This document shows positions 15,678-24,577 of a DNA stretch of 57,995 nt, piece by piece (the stretch's first letter is position 1; the number at the start of each line of letters is the position of its first letter). The notes beneath the pieces are model-generated. The model made no database searches and had not been told where the DNA came from. It saw only the letters and a list, made by a program, of their open reading frames with translations. The position numbers were made by a program, and so were the translations under genes. This DNA comes from Flavobacterium xanthum (GTDB taxonomy: Bacteria; Bacteroidota; Bacteroidia; Flavobacteriales; Flavobacteriaceae), in NCBI RefSeq assembly GCF_900142695.1, contig NZ_FRBU01000024.1:1-57995 (forward strand), written 5' to 3'.

Positions 15678-17891
15678 ATGAAAAGTTTTATATTAGTGAT
15701 GATTACCCTTTTTGGGTTGTCTTCTTATGGCCAAATCCAAAAAGAAAAAGTTTTGGATCGCGATGGAAATCCTGTTGAGAATGCTTATTTAGTTAACACC
15801 AATTCCGGATGCCATGCGCACACAAACGAATTTGGAATGTTCAGTTTGGATAAAACGGTTGTTGGAAATGTGATTAAAATAACGGCTTTAGGATATAAAA
15901 AATCAGATTTCACCATTACTTCAATGGATGATACAATTATTTTGGAAGATGATATTTTTAGATTAGATGAAATTGTTATTCAACCCAAACTATCAGCTAT
16001 GAATGTCATTTCAAAAATAGATTTGCAAACGACACCGGTAAATTCTTCGCAAGAAATTTTGAGAAAAGTACCAGGATTATTCATTGGGCAACATGCTGGC
16101 GGTGGAAAAGCAGAACAAATATTTTTGAGAGGTTTTGATATTGATCACGGTACTGATATTGCCATTTCGGTAGATGGAATGCCAGTAAATATGGTATCTC
16201 ACGCACATGGTCAGGGTTACGCTGATTTGCATTTTGTAATCCCGGAAACGGTAGAAAAAATAGATTTTGGAAAGGGCACGTATTATGCCAACAAAGGGGA
16301 TTTTGCTACGGCAGGATACGTTGCCTTCCAAACTAAGGATAAAATTGAAAAAAGTAGTATTGGTGTCGAAGTTGGACAATTTAATACGCTGAGAACGGTG
16401 GGGCTTTTTAATCTTTTGGGCAACCAAAAAACGCAAAGTGCTTACATTGCCACAGAATATATCCTAACAGATGGTCCATTTGATTCTCCACAAAATTTTA
16501 GCAGAGTCAATTTATTGGGTAAATATTCTGCTATTCTGAAGGATAACAGCAAATTTTCAATCTTGGCCTCTCGCTTTACCAGCAAATGGTACGCTTCTGG
16601 TCAAATTCCGCAACGTTTAGTTGATAATGGAACGATTTCAAGATTTGGCGCAGTTGATGATACTGAAGGAGGAACTACTTCTCGAACCAATTTTAATGCA
16701 AGTTTGAGTAAACCAATTGATGAAAATACGTTCTTAAAGGCAAATGCTTTTTATTCCAATTATCAATTTGAATTGTATTCTAATTTTACTTTTTTCTTGG
16801 ACGATCCAATTAATGGCGACCAAATTAAACAGAAAGAAAACAGAGATATTTATGGAATGAATGCCGAGTTAAACAAGAAAACAAAATTAAATGATATTGA
16901 TGTATTGTTGCAATTTGGAGCTGGTTTTCGTGCTGATGCAACAACAGATACGGAGCTTTCACATACTTTGAACAGAAGAACTGTTCTTGAGAATATAAAA
17001 TTAGGTGATATCGATCAGTCTAATTTGTTCACCTATTTGAATTCTGAATTCAACTTTGGAAAACTGATGATAAACCCAGCGATTCGATTGGATTATTTAA
17101 AATTCAATTATCAAGATAAATTGATGGACAATTACAAAACACAATCGGAATCGAAAGTGAAATTTTCTCCAAAACTGAATTTTATTTATTCGCAGAATAA
17201 TAATTTACAATTTTTTGTAAAATCAGGAATGGGTTTTCATTCGAATGATGCACGCGTAGTGGTTCAAAACAGTGGAAAGCAAATTTTGCCAACCGCGATA
17301 GGAACGGATATTGGAACCATTTGGAAACCATTTCCAAAGTTAATTGTAAATTCTGCATTATGGTATTTATTTTTAGAACAGGAGTTTGTTTACGTGGGAG
17401 ATGCTGGAATCATTGAGCCAAGCGGAAAATCAAGACGTATGGGAGCAGAGTTAGGACTGCGTTATCAATTGAACGATTGGTTGTATTTTGATGCTGATGC
17501 AAATTATACGTACGCCAGAAGTATTGATGAACCAAAAGGTCAGGATTACATTCCTTTAGCGCCAGATTTCACGACGACAGGTGGTTTGAGTTTCCAGAAA
17601 TTGAATGGTTTTTCAGGAGGAATCAGATATCGTTATTTGAAAAATCGTCCGGCAAATGAAGATAATTCCATTGTTGCCAAAGGTTATTTTATTTCCGATT
17701 TAAATGTTAATTATCAATATAAGAATATCAATTTCGGAATTGCAGTAGAGAATATTTTTGACACGGCATGGAACGAAACGCAGTTTGCAACAGAATCCAG
17801 GCTTCAAAATGAGCCTGAAAGTGTCGAAGAAATTCATTTTACTCCAGGAACGCCTTTCTTCATGAAAGGAAAGATTACCTACACGTTTTAA
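15678..17891 (+). CDS. TonB-dependent outer membrane receptor
   Basis: A 737-residue receptor. After the signal peptide (1-18), residues 20-95 form a carboxypeptidase-regulatory-like domain (VLDRDGNPVENAYLVNTN). The plug domain spans about 100-220 (NSSQEILRKVPGLFIGQH, FLRGFDIDHGTD, ISVDGMPVNM) and includes a His pair in VSHAHGQGYADLH. The remaining 500 residues are a 22-strand type barrel ending in the aromatic KITYTF. TonB receptors import scarce ligands such as metal chelates or carbohydrates; the ligand here is not readable. His/Cys-rich elements (SGCHAHTNE near residue 43) would suit a metal. It is the last gene of the ECF-associated unit; a terminator follows. Confidence 0.9.
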   Translation: MKSFILVMITLFGLSSYGQIQKEKVLDRDGNPVENAYLVNTNSGCHAHTNEFGMFSLDKTVVGNVIKITALGYKKSDFTITSMDDTIILEDDIFRLDEIVIQPKLSAMNVISKIDLQTTPVNSSQEILRKVPGLFIGQHAGGGKAEQIFLRGFDIDHGTDIAISVDGMPVNMVSHAHGQGYADLHFVIPETVEKIDFGKGTYYANKGDFATAGYVAFQTKDKIEKSSIGVEVGQFNTLRTVGLFNLLGNQKTQSAYIATEYILTDGPFDSPQNFSRVNLLGKYSAILKDNSKFSILASRFTSKWYASGQIPQRLVDNGTISRFGAVDDTEGGTTSRTNFNASLSKPIDENTFLKANAFYSNYQFELYSNFTFFLDDPINGDQIKQKENRDIYGMNAELNKKTKLNDIDVLLQFGAGFRADATTDTELSHTLNRRTVLENIKLGDIDQSNLFTYLNSEFNFGKLMINPAIRLDYLKFNYQDKLMDNYKTQSESKVKFSPKLNFIYSQNNNLQFFVKSGMGFHSNDARVVVQNSGKQILPTAIGTDIGTIWKPFPKLIVNSALWYLFLEQEFVYVGDAGIIEPSGKSRRMGAELGLRYQLNDWLYFDADANYTYARSIDEPKGQDYIPLAPDFTTTGGLSFQKLNGFSGGIRYRYLKNRPANEDNSIVAKGYFISDLNVNYQYKNINFGIAVENIFDTAWNETQFATESRLQNEPESVEEIHFTPGTPFFMKGKITYTF

Positions 17892-17925
17892 ATACCACAT
17901 TAAGATTTGTTGTTTATTTGTTTGG

Positions 17926-17963
17926 AGGCCTGGCAATTCATAGTGTCAGGCTTCTTTTTTATT
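17926..17963 (+). terminator. rho-independent terminator after the TonB receptor gene
   Basis: An 11-position stem, GAGGCCTGGCA (17926-17936) paired with TGTCAGGCTTC (17945-17955), includes two G-T pairs. A T-rich tail follows. Confidence 0.7.
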
Positions 17964-18033
17964 TAACTACTGTTTAACTAAAAAACACTTTTTTAAAACA
18001 AATATTTTTTTAATTTTATAAAAAATTTCAATT

Positions 18034-18621
18034 ATGAAAAAACTTGTATTTGCAGCCACCTGCACTTTACTATTATTTAGCTGCCAAAATCAGGCACAAC
18101 CTAAAAAATCTGAAACTACCATGAAAACTCCAACAATAACAAAAGAAACCATTTATCAATTTAAAGTTGAAGATTTATCAGGTAAGAGTTTTGATTTTGC
18201 ATCTTTAAAAGGCAAAAAAGTAATAATAGTAAATACTGCTTCAAAATGTGGTCTAACTCCACAGTATAAAGATTTAGAAGCTATTTATAAAGAATATAAG
18301 GACAAAGGCTTGGTAATTGTGGGTTTTCCAGCTAATAATTTTGCTTCACAGGAGCCAGGAACTAACGAAGAAATCGCTACGTTTTGCCAAATGAATTATG
18401 GTGTTTCTTTTCCTATGATGGACAAAGTATCTGTAAAAGGAGAAGATATGGCGGCTATTTATCAGTTTTTGACACAAAAATCTAAAAACGGACTACAGGA
18501 TTCTGCCGTAGAGTGGAATTTCCAAAAATACCTGATCAACGAAAAAGGAGAATTAGAAAAAGTAATTTCGCCACAAACATTAGTAACTGATCCTGAAGTA
18601 ATGAACTGGATCAAAGCCTAA
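18034..18621 (+). CDS. glutathione/thioredoxin peroxidase lipoprotein
   Basis: A 195-residue protein with a lipoprotein signal (LLLFSC, Cys17) followed by a thioredoxin-fold peroxidase. The catalytic Cys is in NTASKCGLTPQY (about residue 73), the supporting Gln in FASQEPGTNEEI, and the Trp-Asn pair in VEWNFQKYL. This is the Cys-type glutathione peroxidase family, which in bacteria usually uses thioredoxin to reduce peroxides. The lipidation signal suggests it works in the periplasm, facing external peroxide. It is transcribed alone, with a perfect-stem terminator behind it. Confidence 0.9.
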   Translation: MKKLVFAATCTLLLFSCQNQAQPKKSETTMKTPTITKETIYQFKVEDLSGKSFDFASLKGKKVIIVNTASKCGLTPQYKDLEAIYKEYKDKGLVIVGFPANNFASQEPGTNEEIATFCQMNYGVSFPMMDKVSVKGEDMAAIYQFLTQKSKNGLQDSAVEWNFQKYLINEKGELEKVISPQTLVTDPEVMNWIKA

Positions 18622-18641
18622 TTATATTCTACTAGTTCTAT

Positions 18642-18685
18642 AAAAAAAATGAGATTTTCAGCAGCTGAAAATCTCATTTTTTTTA
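18642..18685 (+). terminator. rho-independent terminator after the peroxidase gene
   Basis: A 12-bp perfect stem, ATGAGATTTTCA (18649-18660) paired with TGAAAATCTCAT (18666-18677), has a 5-nt loop. It is followed by eight T. Confidence 0.88.
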
Positions 18686-18794
18686 TGGACTAACTAAGAA
18701 TTTAATATTTGTCAAATGATAATCACTAACACATTAAGTACTGGTAACACTCGTTGCTTAATTATTCATAGTTTCTTAATCGTTTATTTTTGAA

Positions 18795-19745
18795 TTAGAA
18801 TTTTTCGTTTTTGAAAATATCTGCGACAGCTGCTTCATAATTCCGAATACTTTGCGCTTTTTTTATTTTCTTCAAAACTTTATGCGGATTAGAAAATGTA
18901 GCAGAGAAATATTCCCATAAGTGATACATTTTTAGTAATATATGAGTAGATCCGGAAAGTGATTCACTATAAATAGCATACAAAGTATTGTGAAACGTAC
19001 TGAATAATTCTATTTTATTTGTAGGATATTCTGAAGTATTATTTTTTATCATGTTAGGTAAAAAAGGATCCGAAATTAATCCTCGTCCTATCATCCAGTG
19101 ATCAATAGTTGGAAATCGTTCTTGCATTTCATGAAACTTAGCCACCGAAGTTATATCACCATTGTAATATAATTTATGTTTGGTGTTATCAACACATAAT
19201 TGAAACGCATCTAAGTTTACACCACCTTTATACAGTTGTTTCCCAATACGCGCATGAATCGCAATATTTTTAATAGGATACGTATCCAAAACAGGTAAAA
19301 CGTCAAGAATTTCTTCACTGTTTTCATAACCCAAACGCATTTTCATAGACACAATAATGTCAGATTCAGTATGTGCTCTGTGAAGAATGTTATTGATTTT
19401 TTCGGGATTGCTGATCAAACCAGAACCCATACCAGATTTGGTGACCATAGGATACGGACAACCTAAATTCCAGTTTAATTCTTTATAACCCAATTCTCGA
19501 ACATATTTAGCCACAAATAAAAATTCATCGGCATCATTTGTTATCACTTGCGGAATAACCTCTAAATCAAGATTGTTTTCAGGAAGCAGATCACGTTCAT
19601 AAGAGGCTTTGATTACCATTTTTCCGTTTAAGCGAATATATGGTGAGTAAAAAGTATCAATTCCGCCAAAAAGTTTGTTTTGTGCGTTTCTAAAACGAAA
19701 GTCGGTAAATCCTTGTAAAGGCGATGAAAGAAGAGTAAAGCTCAT
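18795..19745 (-). CDS. tRNA-dihydrouridine synthase
   Basis: I chose the ATG at 19745 (MSFTLLSSPLQGFTDFRFR); nine codons further upstream are possible but would precede the conserved SPLQGFTD start of the flavin-binding barrel. The protein is 316 residues. Conserved Dus elements: the catalytic Cys in NWNLGCPYPMVTKSGMG, the KMRLGY strand, the IAIHARIGKQLYKG loop, and the IGRGLISDPFLP phosphate-binding loop. It reduces uridine to dihydrouridine in tRNA D-loops using FMN and NADPH. The short LYKG in place of the commoner form and the overall length suggest the DusC-like branch. A TATCTTTG box lies 17 bp upstream. Confidence 0.88.
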   Translation of the reverse strand: MSFTLLSSPLQGFTDFRFRNAQNKLFGGIDTFYSPYIRLNGKMVIKASYERDLLPENNLDLEVIPQVITNDADEFLFVAKYVRELGYKELNWNLGCPYPMVTKSGMGSGLISNPEKINNILHRAHTESDIIVSMKMRLGYENSEEILDVLPVLDTYPIKNIAIHARIGKQLYKGGVNLDAFQLCVDNTKHKLYYNGDITSVAKFHEMQERFPTIDHWMIGRGLISDPFLPNMIKNNTSEYPTNKIELFSTFHNTLYAIYSESLSGSTHILLKMYHLWEYFSATFSNPHKVLKKIKKAQSIRNYEAAVADIFKNEKF

Positions 19746-19761
19746 AATAATTATAAAGTCG

Positions 19762-19769
19762 CAAAGATA
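19762..19769 (-). promoter_or_regulatory. candidate -7 element for the dus gene
   Basis: The minus strand reads TATCTTTG. A TTG lies 16 bp further upstream, giving a plausible Bacteroidota promoter for the ATG at 19745. Confidence 0.5.
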
Positions 19770-19866
19770 CACTTTAAAATCGCCTCAATTTAGCTTCTGT
19801 AAATATTTCAATCCTATATTCTCAACAATTAATTTGTGCAAATTTGTGTAATTTGTGGTAAAAAAA

Positions 19867-20364
19867 TCACTCCAAAATCAATTGCATGAAAACGGAACTC
19901 AACCAACGATCAAATTTATAGCCAGATTCTTTGATAACGCCAACGGTTTCAAAACCAAATTTTTGATGAAAAGCGATACTTCCTTTGTTTTCGGAGTCAA
20001 TAACGCCAATCATAGTGTGGTATTTTTGTTTTGTTGCCAATTGAATTAATTCAGCCAATAATAATTTACCAACGCCTTTTCCTAAAAATTCATCCGCAAC
20101 ATAAACAGAATGTTCCACTGTAAAACGGTAGCCTATTTTATGACGAAAAGTGCCATAAGTTGCATATCCAATCGTTCCATTTTCAGTTTCAGCGACAATT
20201 ACAGGTAAATCATGGGCTAACTTGTCTTCAAACCACAATTTATGGGTTTCAAAATCACGTGGCTCATAATCATAAATCGAAGTACTGTTCAGTATTTGGT
20301 GATTGATGATTTCCAATATTGTATCTAAATCGGTAAAAACAGCAGGTCTTATTTTGATTTCCAT
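19867..20364 (-). CDS. GNAT family N-acetyltransferase (phosphinothricin-acetyltransferase-like)
   Basis: I prefer the ATG at 20364 (MEIKIRPAVFTDLDTILEI), which starts the GNAT fold directly; seven codons upstream are possible. The protein is 165 residues. The acetyl-CoA loop is seen as FLGKGVGKLLLAELI (about residue 95), preceded by the beta-strand SVYVADE and followed by a helix with NKGSIAFHQKFGFE. The EIINHQILNSTSIYDYEPR start is characteristic of the phosphinothricin/methionine-sulfone acetyltransferase subgroup. The substrate is uncertain. A TAATTTTG box lies 19 bp upstream. Confidence 0.85.
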   Translation of the reverse strand: MEIKIRPAVFTDLDTILEIINHQILNSTSIYDYEPRDFETHKLWFEDKLAHDLPVIVAETENGTIGYATYGTFRHKIGYRFTVEHSVYVADEFLGKGVGKLLLAELIQLATKQKYHTMIGVIDSENKGSIAFHQKFGFETVGVIKESGYKFDRWLSSVFMQLILE

Positions 20365-20382
20365 GAAGCATTTATTTTCCTT

Positions 20383-20390
20383 CAAAATTA
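20383..20390 (-). promoter_or_regulatory. candidate -7 element for the GNAT gene
   Basis: The minus strand reads TAATTTTG, with a TTTG about 23 bp further upstream. This fits the Bacteroidota promoter form. Confidence 0.45.
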
Positions 20391-20433
20391 AGAAAAAAGA
20401 GCTAAAAATAAAGCAAAAAGCCTGGCAAGTTTG

Positions 20434-20441
20434 TAACTTTG
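20434..20441 (+). promoter_or_regulatory. candidate -7 element for menD
   Basis: TAACTTTG matches TAnnTTTG, 19 bp before the menD ATG. It is back to back with the GNAT promoter. Confidence 0.45.
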
Positions 20442-20460
20442 TTTCTTTGAAACTAAAACA

Positions 20461-22122
20461 ATGATTTACCCCAAAATACCTTTAGCACAAAGCATTATTG
20501 AAATTTGTTTGGCCAAAGGAATCACTACCATAATTATTTCTCCGGGTTCTCGAAATGCCCCGCTTACAATTGGTTTTGTAAACAATCCCGCTTTTCAATG
20601 TTACAGTATTGCTGACGAGCGTTCGGCTGCTTTTTTTGCATTGGGAATAGCCCAACAAACCAAGCAACCCGTGGCTTTAGTGTGTACATCGGGTTCTGCT
20701 TTACTAAATTATTATCCGGCTTTTGCGGAAGCATTTTACAGTCAGATTCCATTGATTGTAATTTCGGCGGATAGGCCACAAAGCAAGATAGATATTGGTG
20801 ATGGGCAAACAATCCGTCAGGAAAATGTATTTGCAAATCATTCTTTATACAATGCTAATTTAAACGAAGCAGTCTCCAAAGAAAATGATTATAAGATTAA
20901 CCAAGCGATTGATATTGCTTTGAATACAAAGGGACCGGTTCATATCAATGCGCCTTTTGAAGAACCTTTATATGAGACCGTTTCGGAGCTTTCTGTTGAT
21001 GTAATGGTGAATGCTTTCGCAAATTTAAATCCAATGCCTGCCATTGAAGATTTATCTGAATTTGTGAAAATTTGGAACAATTCTACTCAAAAAATGATTT
21101 TGGTTGGCGTGAATGAACCCAACGCAATTAATGATAAAACTATTAATTTTCTAGCGGAAGAAGAGTCGGTGGTGGTGATGACAGAAACCACATCCAATTT
21201 ACATCATCCTTCGTTTATAAATAATATTGACACGATAATTACGCCTTTTACTAATGATGATTTTGAGACTTTTCGTCCGGAAATTCTAGTGACTTTTGGA
21301 GGAATGATTGTTTCTAAACGAATTAAAGCCTTTTTACGAAAATATAAACCGCAACACCATTGGCATATTGATACTTTAAGAGCGTATGATACTTTTGGAG
21401 GTTTGACAAAGCATTTTGAACTTAATCCAAATAGTTTCTTTGAATCTTTTTTACCTTTGACAACACCTATAAAAAGTGATTATTTCAGTAAGATGGATGC
21501 GGTAAATAAGTTGCGTAAAAAGAAACATGAAATTTATTTGTCCAAAATTCCTTTTTCGGATTTTGTAGTTTTTGAAAAAGTGATTAAAAGCTTACCTAAG
21601 AATAGTCAATTGCAAATAAGTAATAGTTCCGCCATTCGATATGCACAATTAATTGATATTGACCCTTCGATTGAAGTGTATTGTAATCGCGGAACCAGTG
21701 GAATCGATGGAAGTACATCAACGGCTATTGGTGCGGCTGTTGCCAATGAAAAACAAACCATTTTCATCACTGGAGATATTGGGTTCTTATACGACAGTAA
21801 TGCGCTATGGAACAATTATATTCCAAAAAACTTCAAGATAATATTAATCAATAACGGTGGTGGAGGCATTTTTAGGATTTTGCCTGGTCATGAAGAAAGT
21901 CCTGTTTTTAATACTTTTTTTGAAACTTCTCATTGCTTAACGGCCGAACATCTAGCTAAAATGTATGGGTTTGATTATACTATTGCAAGTAATGAAGCAA
22001 GTCTGGCAAACGGTTTAAATACTTTGTATAGTCAAAATGAGAAGCCAAGTATTTTGGAGATTTTTACGCCTACATTACAAAACGACAGTATTTTGTTGCA
22101 GTATTTTAGGGAATTGGTGTAG
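20461..22122 (+). CDS. menD: MenD, SEPHCHC synthase (menaquinone biosynthesis)
   Basis: A 553-residue thiamine-diphosphate enzyme that joins isochorismate and 2-oxoglutarate to give SEPHCHC, the first committed step of classical menaquinone synthesis. Signatures: ISPGSRNAPL near residue 27, the cofactor Glu in SIADERSAAFFALG near residue 52, VCTSGSALLNYYPA, and the diphosphate-binding segment ITGDIGFLYDSNALWNN with GGGGIFRILPG near residue 460. It is a full-length, intact gene. Its last 24 codons (22051-22122) are duplicated, with changes, at 27298-27369, on the far side of the restriction-modification genes. menB, menA and menC follow later in the window. Confidence 0.95.
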   Translation: MIYPKIPLAQSIIEICLAKGITTIIISPGSRNAPLTIGFVNNPAFQCYSIADERSAAFFALGIAQQTKQPVALVCTSGSALLNYYPAFAEAFYSQIPLIVISADRPQSKIDIGDGQTIRQENVFANHSLYNANLNEAVSKENDYKINQAIDIALNTKGPVHINAPFEEPLYETVSELSVDVMVNAFANLNPMPAIEDLSEFVKIWNNSTQKMILVGVNEPNAINDKTINFLAEEESVVVMTETTSNLHHPSFINNIDTIITPFTNDDFETFRPEILVTFGGMIVSKRIKAFLRKYKPQHHWHIDTLRAYDTFGGLTKHFELNPNSFFESFLPLTTPIKSDYFSKMDAVNKLRKKKHEIYLSKIPFSDFVVFEKVIKSLPKNSQLQISNSSAIRYAQLIDIDPSIEVYCNRGTSGIDGSTSTAIGAAVANEKQTIFITGDIGFLYDSNALWNNYIPKNFKIILINNGGGGIFRILPGHEESPVFNTFFETSHCLTAEHLAKMYGFDYTIASNEASLANGLNTLYSQNEKPSILEIFTPTLQNDSILLQYFRELV

Positions 22123-22364
22123 AAGTTATTATTCTTGAATTCTATCCTAATTGAGGGCAAAAGTTTATTTATCTAATTGTTTTTAGGTGTAAAGTTATTT
22201 ATGTAGAATAAATGGACTTGTCAACTTTTGTATTAGTTAGCAAAACATTTTCTCCAAAACAATCTCCTTTTCTAAAATTGAAAAACTATATTTGTTTCCT
22301 TAAAAAAAAGAAATTTATAGATATTAATTAAAGACATATAAAAATTAGCGTTTAGCGAAAATCC

Positions 22365-22481
22365 TGTATTCTGAAAAGTCGAAATTCACAATACCTACAG
22401 GGAAGTTTAAGCTAACGTTCACGCAAAGGCGTGGGCGTTACTTTGCTTTGTAGGTACGGGCTTCGACTCCCGCAGAATACA
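22365..22481 (+). repeat. 117-nt tiered long hairpin
   Basis: Four nested stems. TGTATTCTG (22365-22373) pairs with CAGAATACA (22473-22481). AGTCGAA (22377-22383) pairs with TTCGACT (22462-22468). TACCTACA (22392-22399) pairs with TGTAGGTA (22449-22456). The inner 12-position stem 22413-22424/22429-22440 has two G-T pairs and an AAAG loop. It is unclassified: it could be a non-autonomous mobile element, a recombination site, or a structured leader of the R-M operon. Confidence 0.7.
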
Positions 22482-22507
22482 AGTAAGGTAATTAGCCTGC
22501 GCCTGAT

Positions 22508-22528
22508 TTTTTGTCGCCTGGACAAAAA
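22508..22528 (+). promoter_or_regulatory. hairpin abutting the mod start codon
   Basis: TTTTTGTC (22508-22515) and GACAAAAA (22521-22528) form an 8-bp perfect stem with a GCCTG loop, two bases ahead of the ATG at 22531. In an mRNA this would cover the A-rich ribosome-entry region, so it may damp translation of the methyltransferase. Confidence 0.5.
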
Positions 22529-22530
22529 GC

Positions 22531-24540
22531 ATGAAACTATACGCTGCATTGGAATCCGTTTTGAAAAAAGAACCCAATTTTGTTACCGATGACGGAAAGC
22601 TAAAGAAATGGGTGGTTATAAGCAAGGCACAGAACTACGACCCCGAACTAATTGAGTTATTGCTGGATGATGAGGAATTAAAATCCAGATTTTTTATTAC
22701 TGTAAAAAGTACTTCTACAAGTACAATAGTACCAATTTTAGTGTTTAACCAATCCTTGTTTATTCAATTCCTTGAACAGAAAAACTATTTAAACGACAGT
22801 TATACCGCTTATAAAAACAAAGTTGGTTTAACTATTGACGGGAAATATTTAAAGCAACGCAATGAAGTGGCGTTGGTTTGGCCGTTTAAAGATTGCATTT
22901 TAGAGGGCGGACAAAGCCGTGAAGAAGACAAACGCGAAGAGGTGTTTTTTAATGAAATTCTTGCACAAGATGAAATTACCCAACTTTTAGAACCAAAAGT
23001 ACTGACTAATGCAAAACGGTACAACTCCCTAACTCCAAATGGGAAAACGTTAGATTCGTTTACTAGAAATGAGCAAGGTACAATTACAGATAATCTTATT
23101 ATAAAAGGAAATAATCTTTTAGCCTTGCATTCTTTAAAGGAAGAGTTTGCAGGAAAAGTGAAGCTGATTTATATAGACCCACCTTACAATACTGGTAGTG
23201 ACACATTTAAGTATAATGATAGTTTTAATCATTCTACTTGGTTGACTTTTATGAGAAATAGATTAGAAGTTGCAAAGTTTTTATTAAGAGAAGAAGGTGT
23301 TATTTTCATTAGTTGTGATGATAATGAATACACATATCTAAAATGTATCTGCGATGAAATTTTTGGTCTGGAAGGATTTGAGAATATTTTCCATTTTAAA
23401 GTTAGGCATGAAAATCGAATTCTTAGGAAGGATATACGTTATCAAAAGGTTATTGAACAAGCATTGTGTTATGGTATGCCCGACTACAATCCCAACAGAA
23501 TATTTAACACGGATAAGAATCCAGAAGATAATTATCAATTTGATATAAAAATTAAAAATGGAGTTAAGTCGATAATTGAAATAATTGCAGGTTTTGAAGT
23601 TGAAATTTTTAAAAAGGAAGATTATGAACTTATAAAATTAGAAACTGGTTCACTTAAAGAATATAATATACGAGGTTCATTGATAACTCAAAAAGGTTCA
23701 GCATCTGAATTCTACGAATTGAATTTACGAAATAGAAGAACACAAGATGGTTTAGGGTCTTTATATAAAGTTTTAAAAATGGGAGAAAAAGGAGATGGAT
23801 TAGGCTTTAGATTTATTAGACAACCATTTGAAAAAACAGGAACAAACGGATTTTATTATCAAGGAAAACCTATCGGGACACAAGAGGATAAAGGAAATCC
23901 ATATCCTAATTATTATGACTTCGAAAAGGAATTTAATAATGCGGCAAATGAAGGCGGAGTTAAATTTAAAAATGGAAAGAAGCCTGAATTGTTTTTATCT
24001 AAAATTTTTGAAATAGTAGATATTCAAAAAGGGGACATAGTTTTAGACTATCATTTAGGTAGTGGAAGCACAGCTGCTGCAGCACATAAGTTGGGGATTC
24101 AATATATTGGGATGGAGCAATTGAATTATGGTGATAATGATAGTGTAAAAAGGTTGCAGAATGTTATTGGTGGTGACGGAACAGGTATTTCAAAAGCCGT
24201 AAACTGGCAAGGCGGTGGAGAATTCGTTTACCTAGAACTCAAAAAATACAATCAAACTTTTATAGAGCAAATTGGTTCGGCAAGTTCAACAAACGATTTA
24301 TTGAAAATTTGGGAGGAGATGAAATCAAAATCTTTCTTGAATTACAATGTTGATTTGCAAAAACAAGAAAAACATATTAACGAATTTAAAGAGTTGTCCT
24401 TGACTGAACAGCAACAGCATTTGGTGGCTTTGTTAGATAAAAACCAATTGTACGTCAATCTGTCTTCGCTTGATGACAGTGATTTTGCCTGTACGGAAGA
24501 AGAGAAGAAAATAACAGAGGATTTTTACCAATTAAAATAA
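22531..24540 (+). CDS. mod: type III restriction-modification DNA methyltransferase (Mod)
   Basis: A 669-residue adenine-N6 methyltransferase. The catalytic motif IV DPPYNTGSD is at residues 216-224, before the AdoMet-binding motif I DYHLGSGSTAAA at about 506; this order defines the beta class used by type III Mod subunits. The stretch between (about 300-480) is the target-recognition region. The N-terminus (SVLKKEPNFVTDDG, LIELLLDDEELKSRFF) also matches Mod proteins and supports this start. Mod methylates one strand of an asymmetric site and supplies specificity for the Res subunit encoded 137 bp downstream. No simple-sequence repeat of the phase-variable mod type is present. The pair is foreign to the menaquinone locus: see the duplicated menD end. 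Confidence 0.92.
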   Translation: MKLYAALESVLKKEPNFVTDDGKLKKWVVISKAQNYDPELIELLLDDEELKSRFFITVKSTSTSTIVPILVFNQSLFIQFLEQKNYLNDSYTAYKNKVGLTIDGKYLKQRNEVALVWPFKDCILEGGQSREEDKREEVFFNEILAQDEITQLLEPKVLTNAKRYNSLTPNGKTLDSFTRNEQGTITDNLIIKGNNLLALHSLKEEFAGKVKLIYIDPPYNTGSDTFKYNDSFNHSTWLTFMRNRLEVAKFLLREEGVIFISCDDNEYTYLKCICDEIFGLEGFENIFHFKVRHENRILRKDIRYQKVIEQALCYGMPDYNPNRIFNTDKNPEDNYQFDIKIKNGVKSIIEIIAGFEVEIFKKEDYELIKLETGSLKEYNIRGSLITQKGSASEFYELNLRNRRTQDGLGSLYKVLKMGEKGDGLGFRFIRQPFEKTGTNGFYYQGKPIGTQEDKGNPYPNYYDFEKEFNNAANEGGVKFKNGKKPELFLSKIFEIVDIQKGDIVLDYHLGSGSTAAAAHKLGIQYIGMEQLNYGDNDSVKRLQNVIGGDGTGISKAVNWQGGGEFVYLELKKYNQTFIEQIGSASSTNDLLKIWEEMKSKSFLNYNVDLQKQEKHINEFKELSLTEQQQHLVALLDKNQLYVNLSSLDDSDFACTEEEKKITEDFYQLK

Positions 24541-24550
24541 TCCGCAATCT

Positions 24551-24577
24551 TGTCATTGCGAGGAACGACGCAATCTT
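24551..24577 (+). repeat. dispersed short palindromic repeat (TCATTGCGAGG type)
   Basis: ATTGCG (24555-24560) pairs with CGCAAT (24569-24574) around the loop AGGAACGA. The string TCATTGCGAGGAACGA is a dispersed element I recognise as common in intergenic regions of many bacteria. It lies in the mod-res gap. Confidence 0.6.

Larger units (their letters stand above)
22123..22530 (+). other. 408-bp region between menD and mod, with structured repeat
   Basis: No protein gene is visible. The first 240 bp are plain AT-rich sequence without an evident menD terminator. From 22365 the composition changes to a GC-richer folded block (the tiered hairpin at 22365-22481), and the last part forms a second hairpin ending two bases before the mod start codon. 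Confidence 0.5.

Noticed and set aside
22449..22481. tRNA or tmRNA 3' end (CGGG-TTCGACT-CCCG resembles a T-arm followed by an acceptor strand)
   Set aside because: The pairing partners belong to a long nested hairpin, there is no anticodon or D arm, and no CCA follows.
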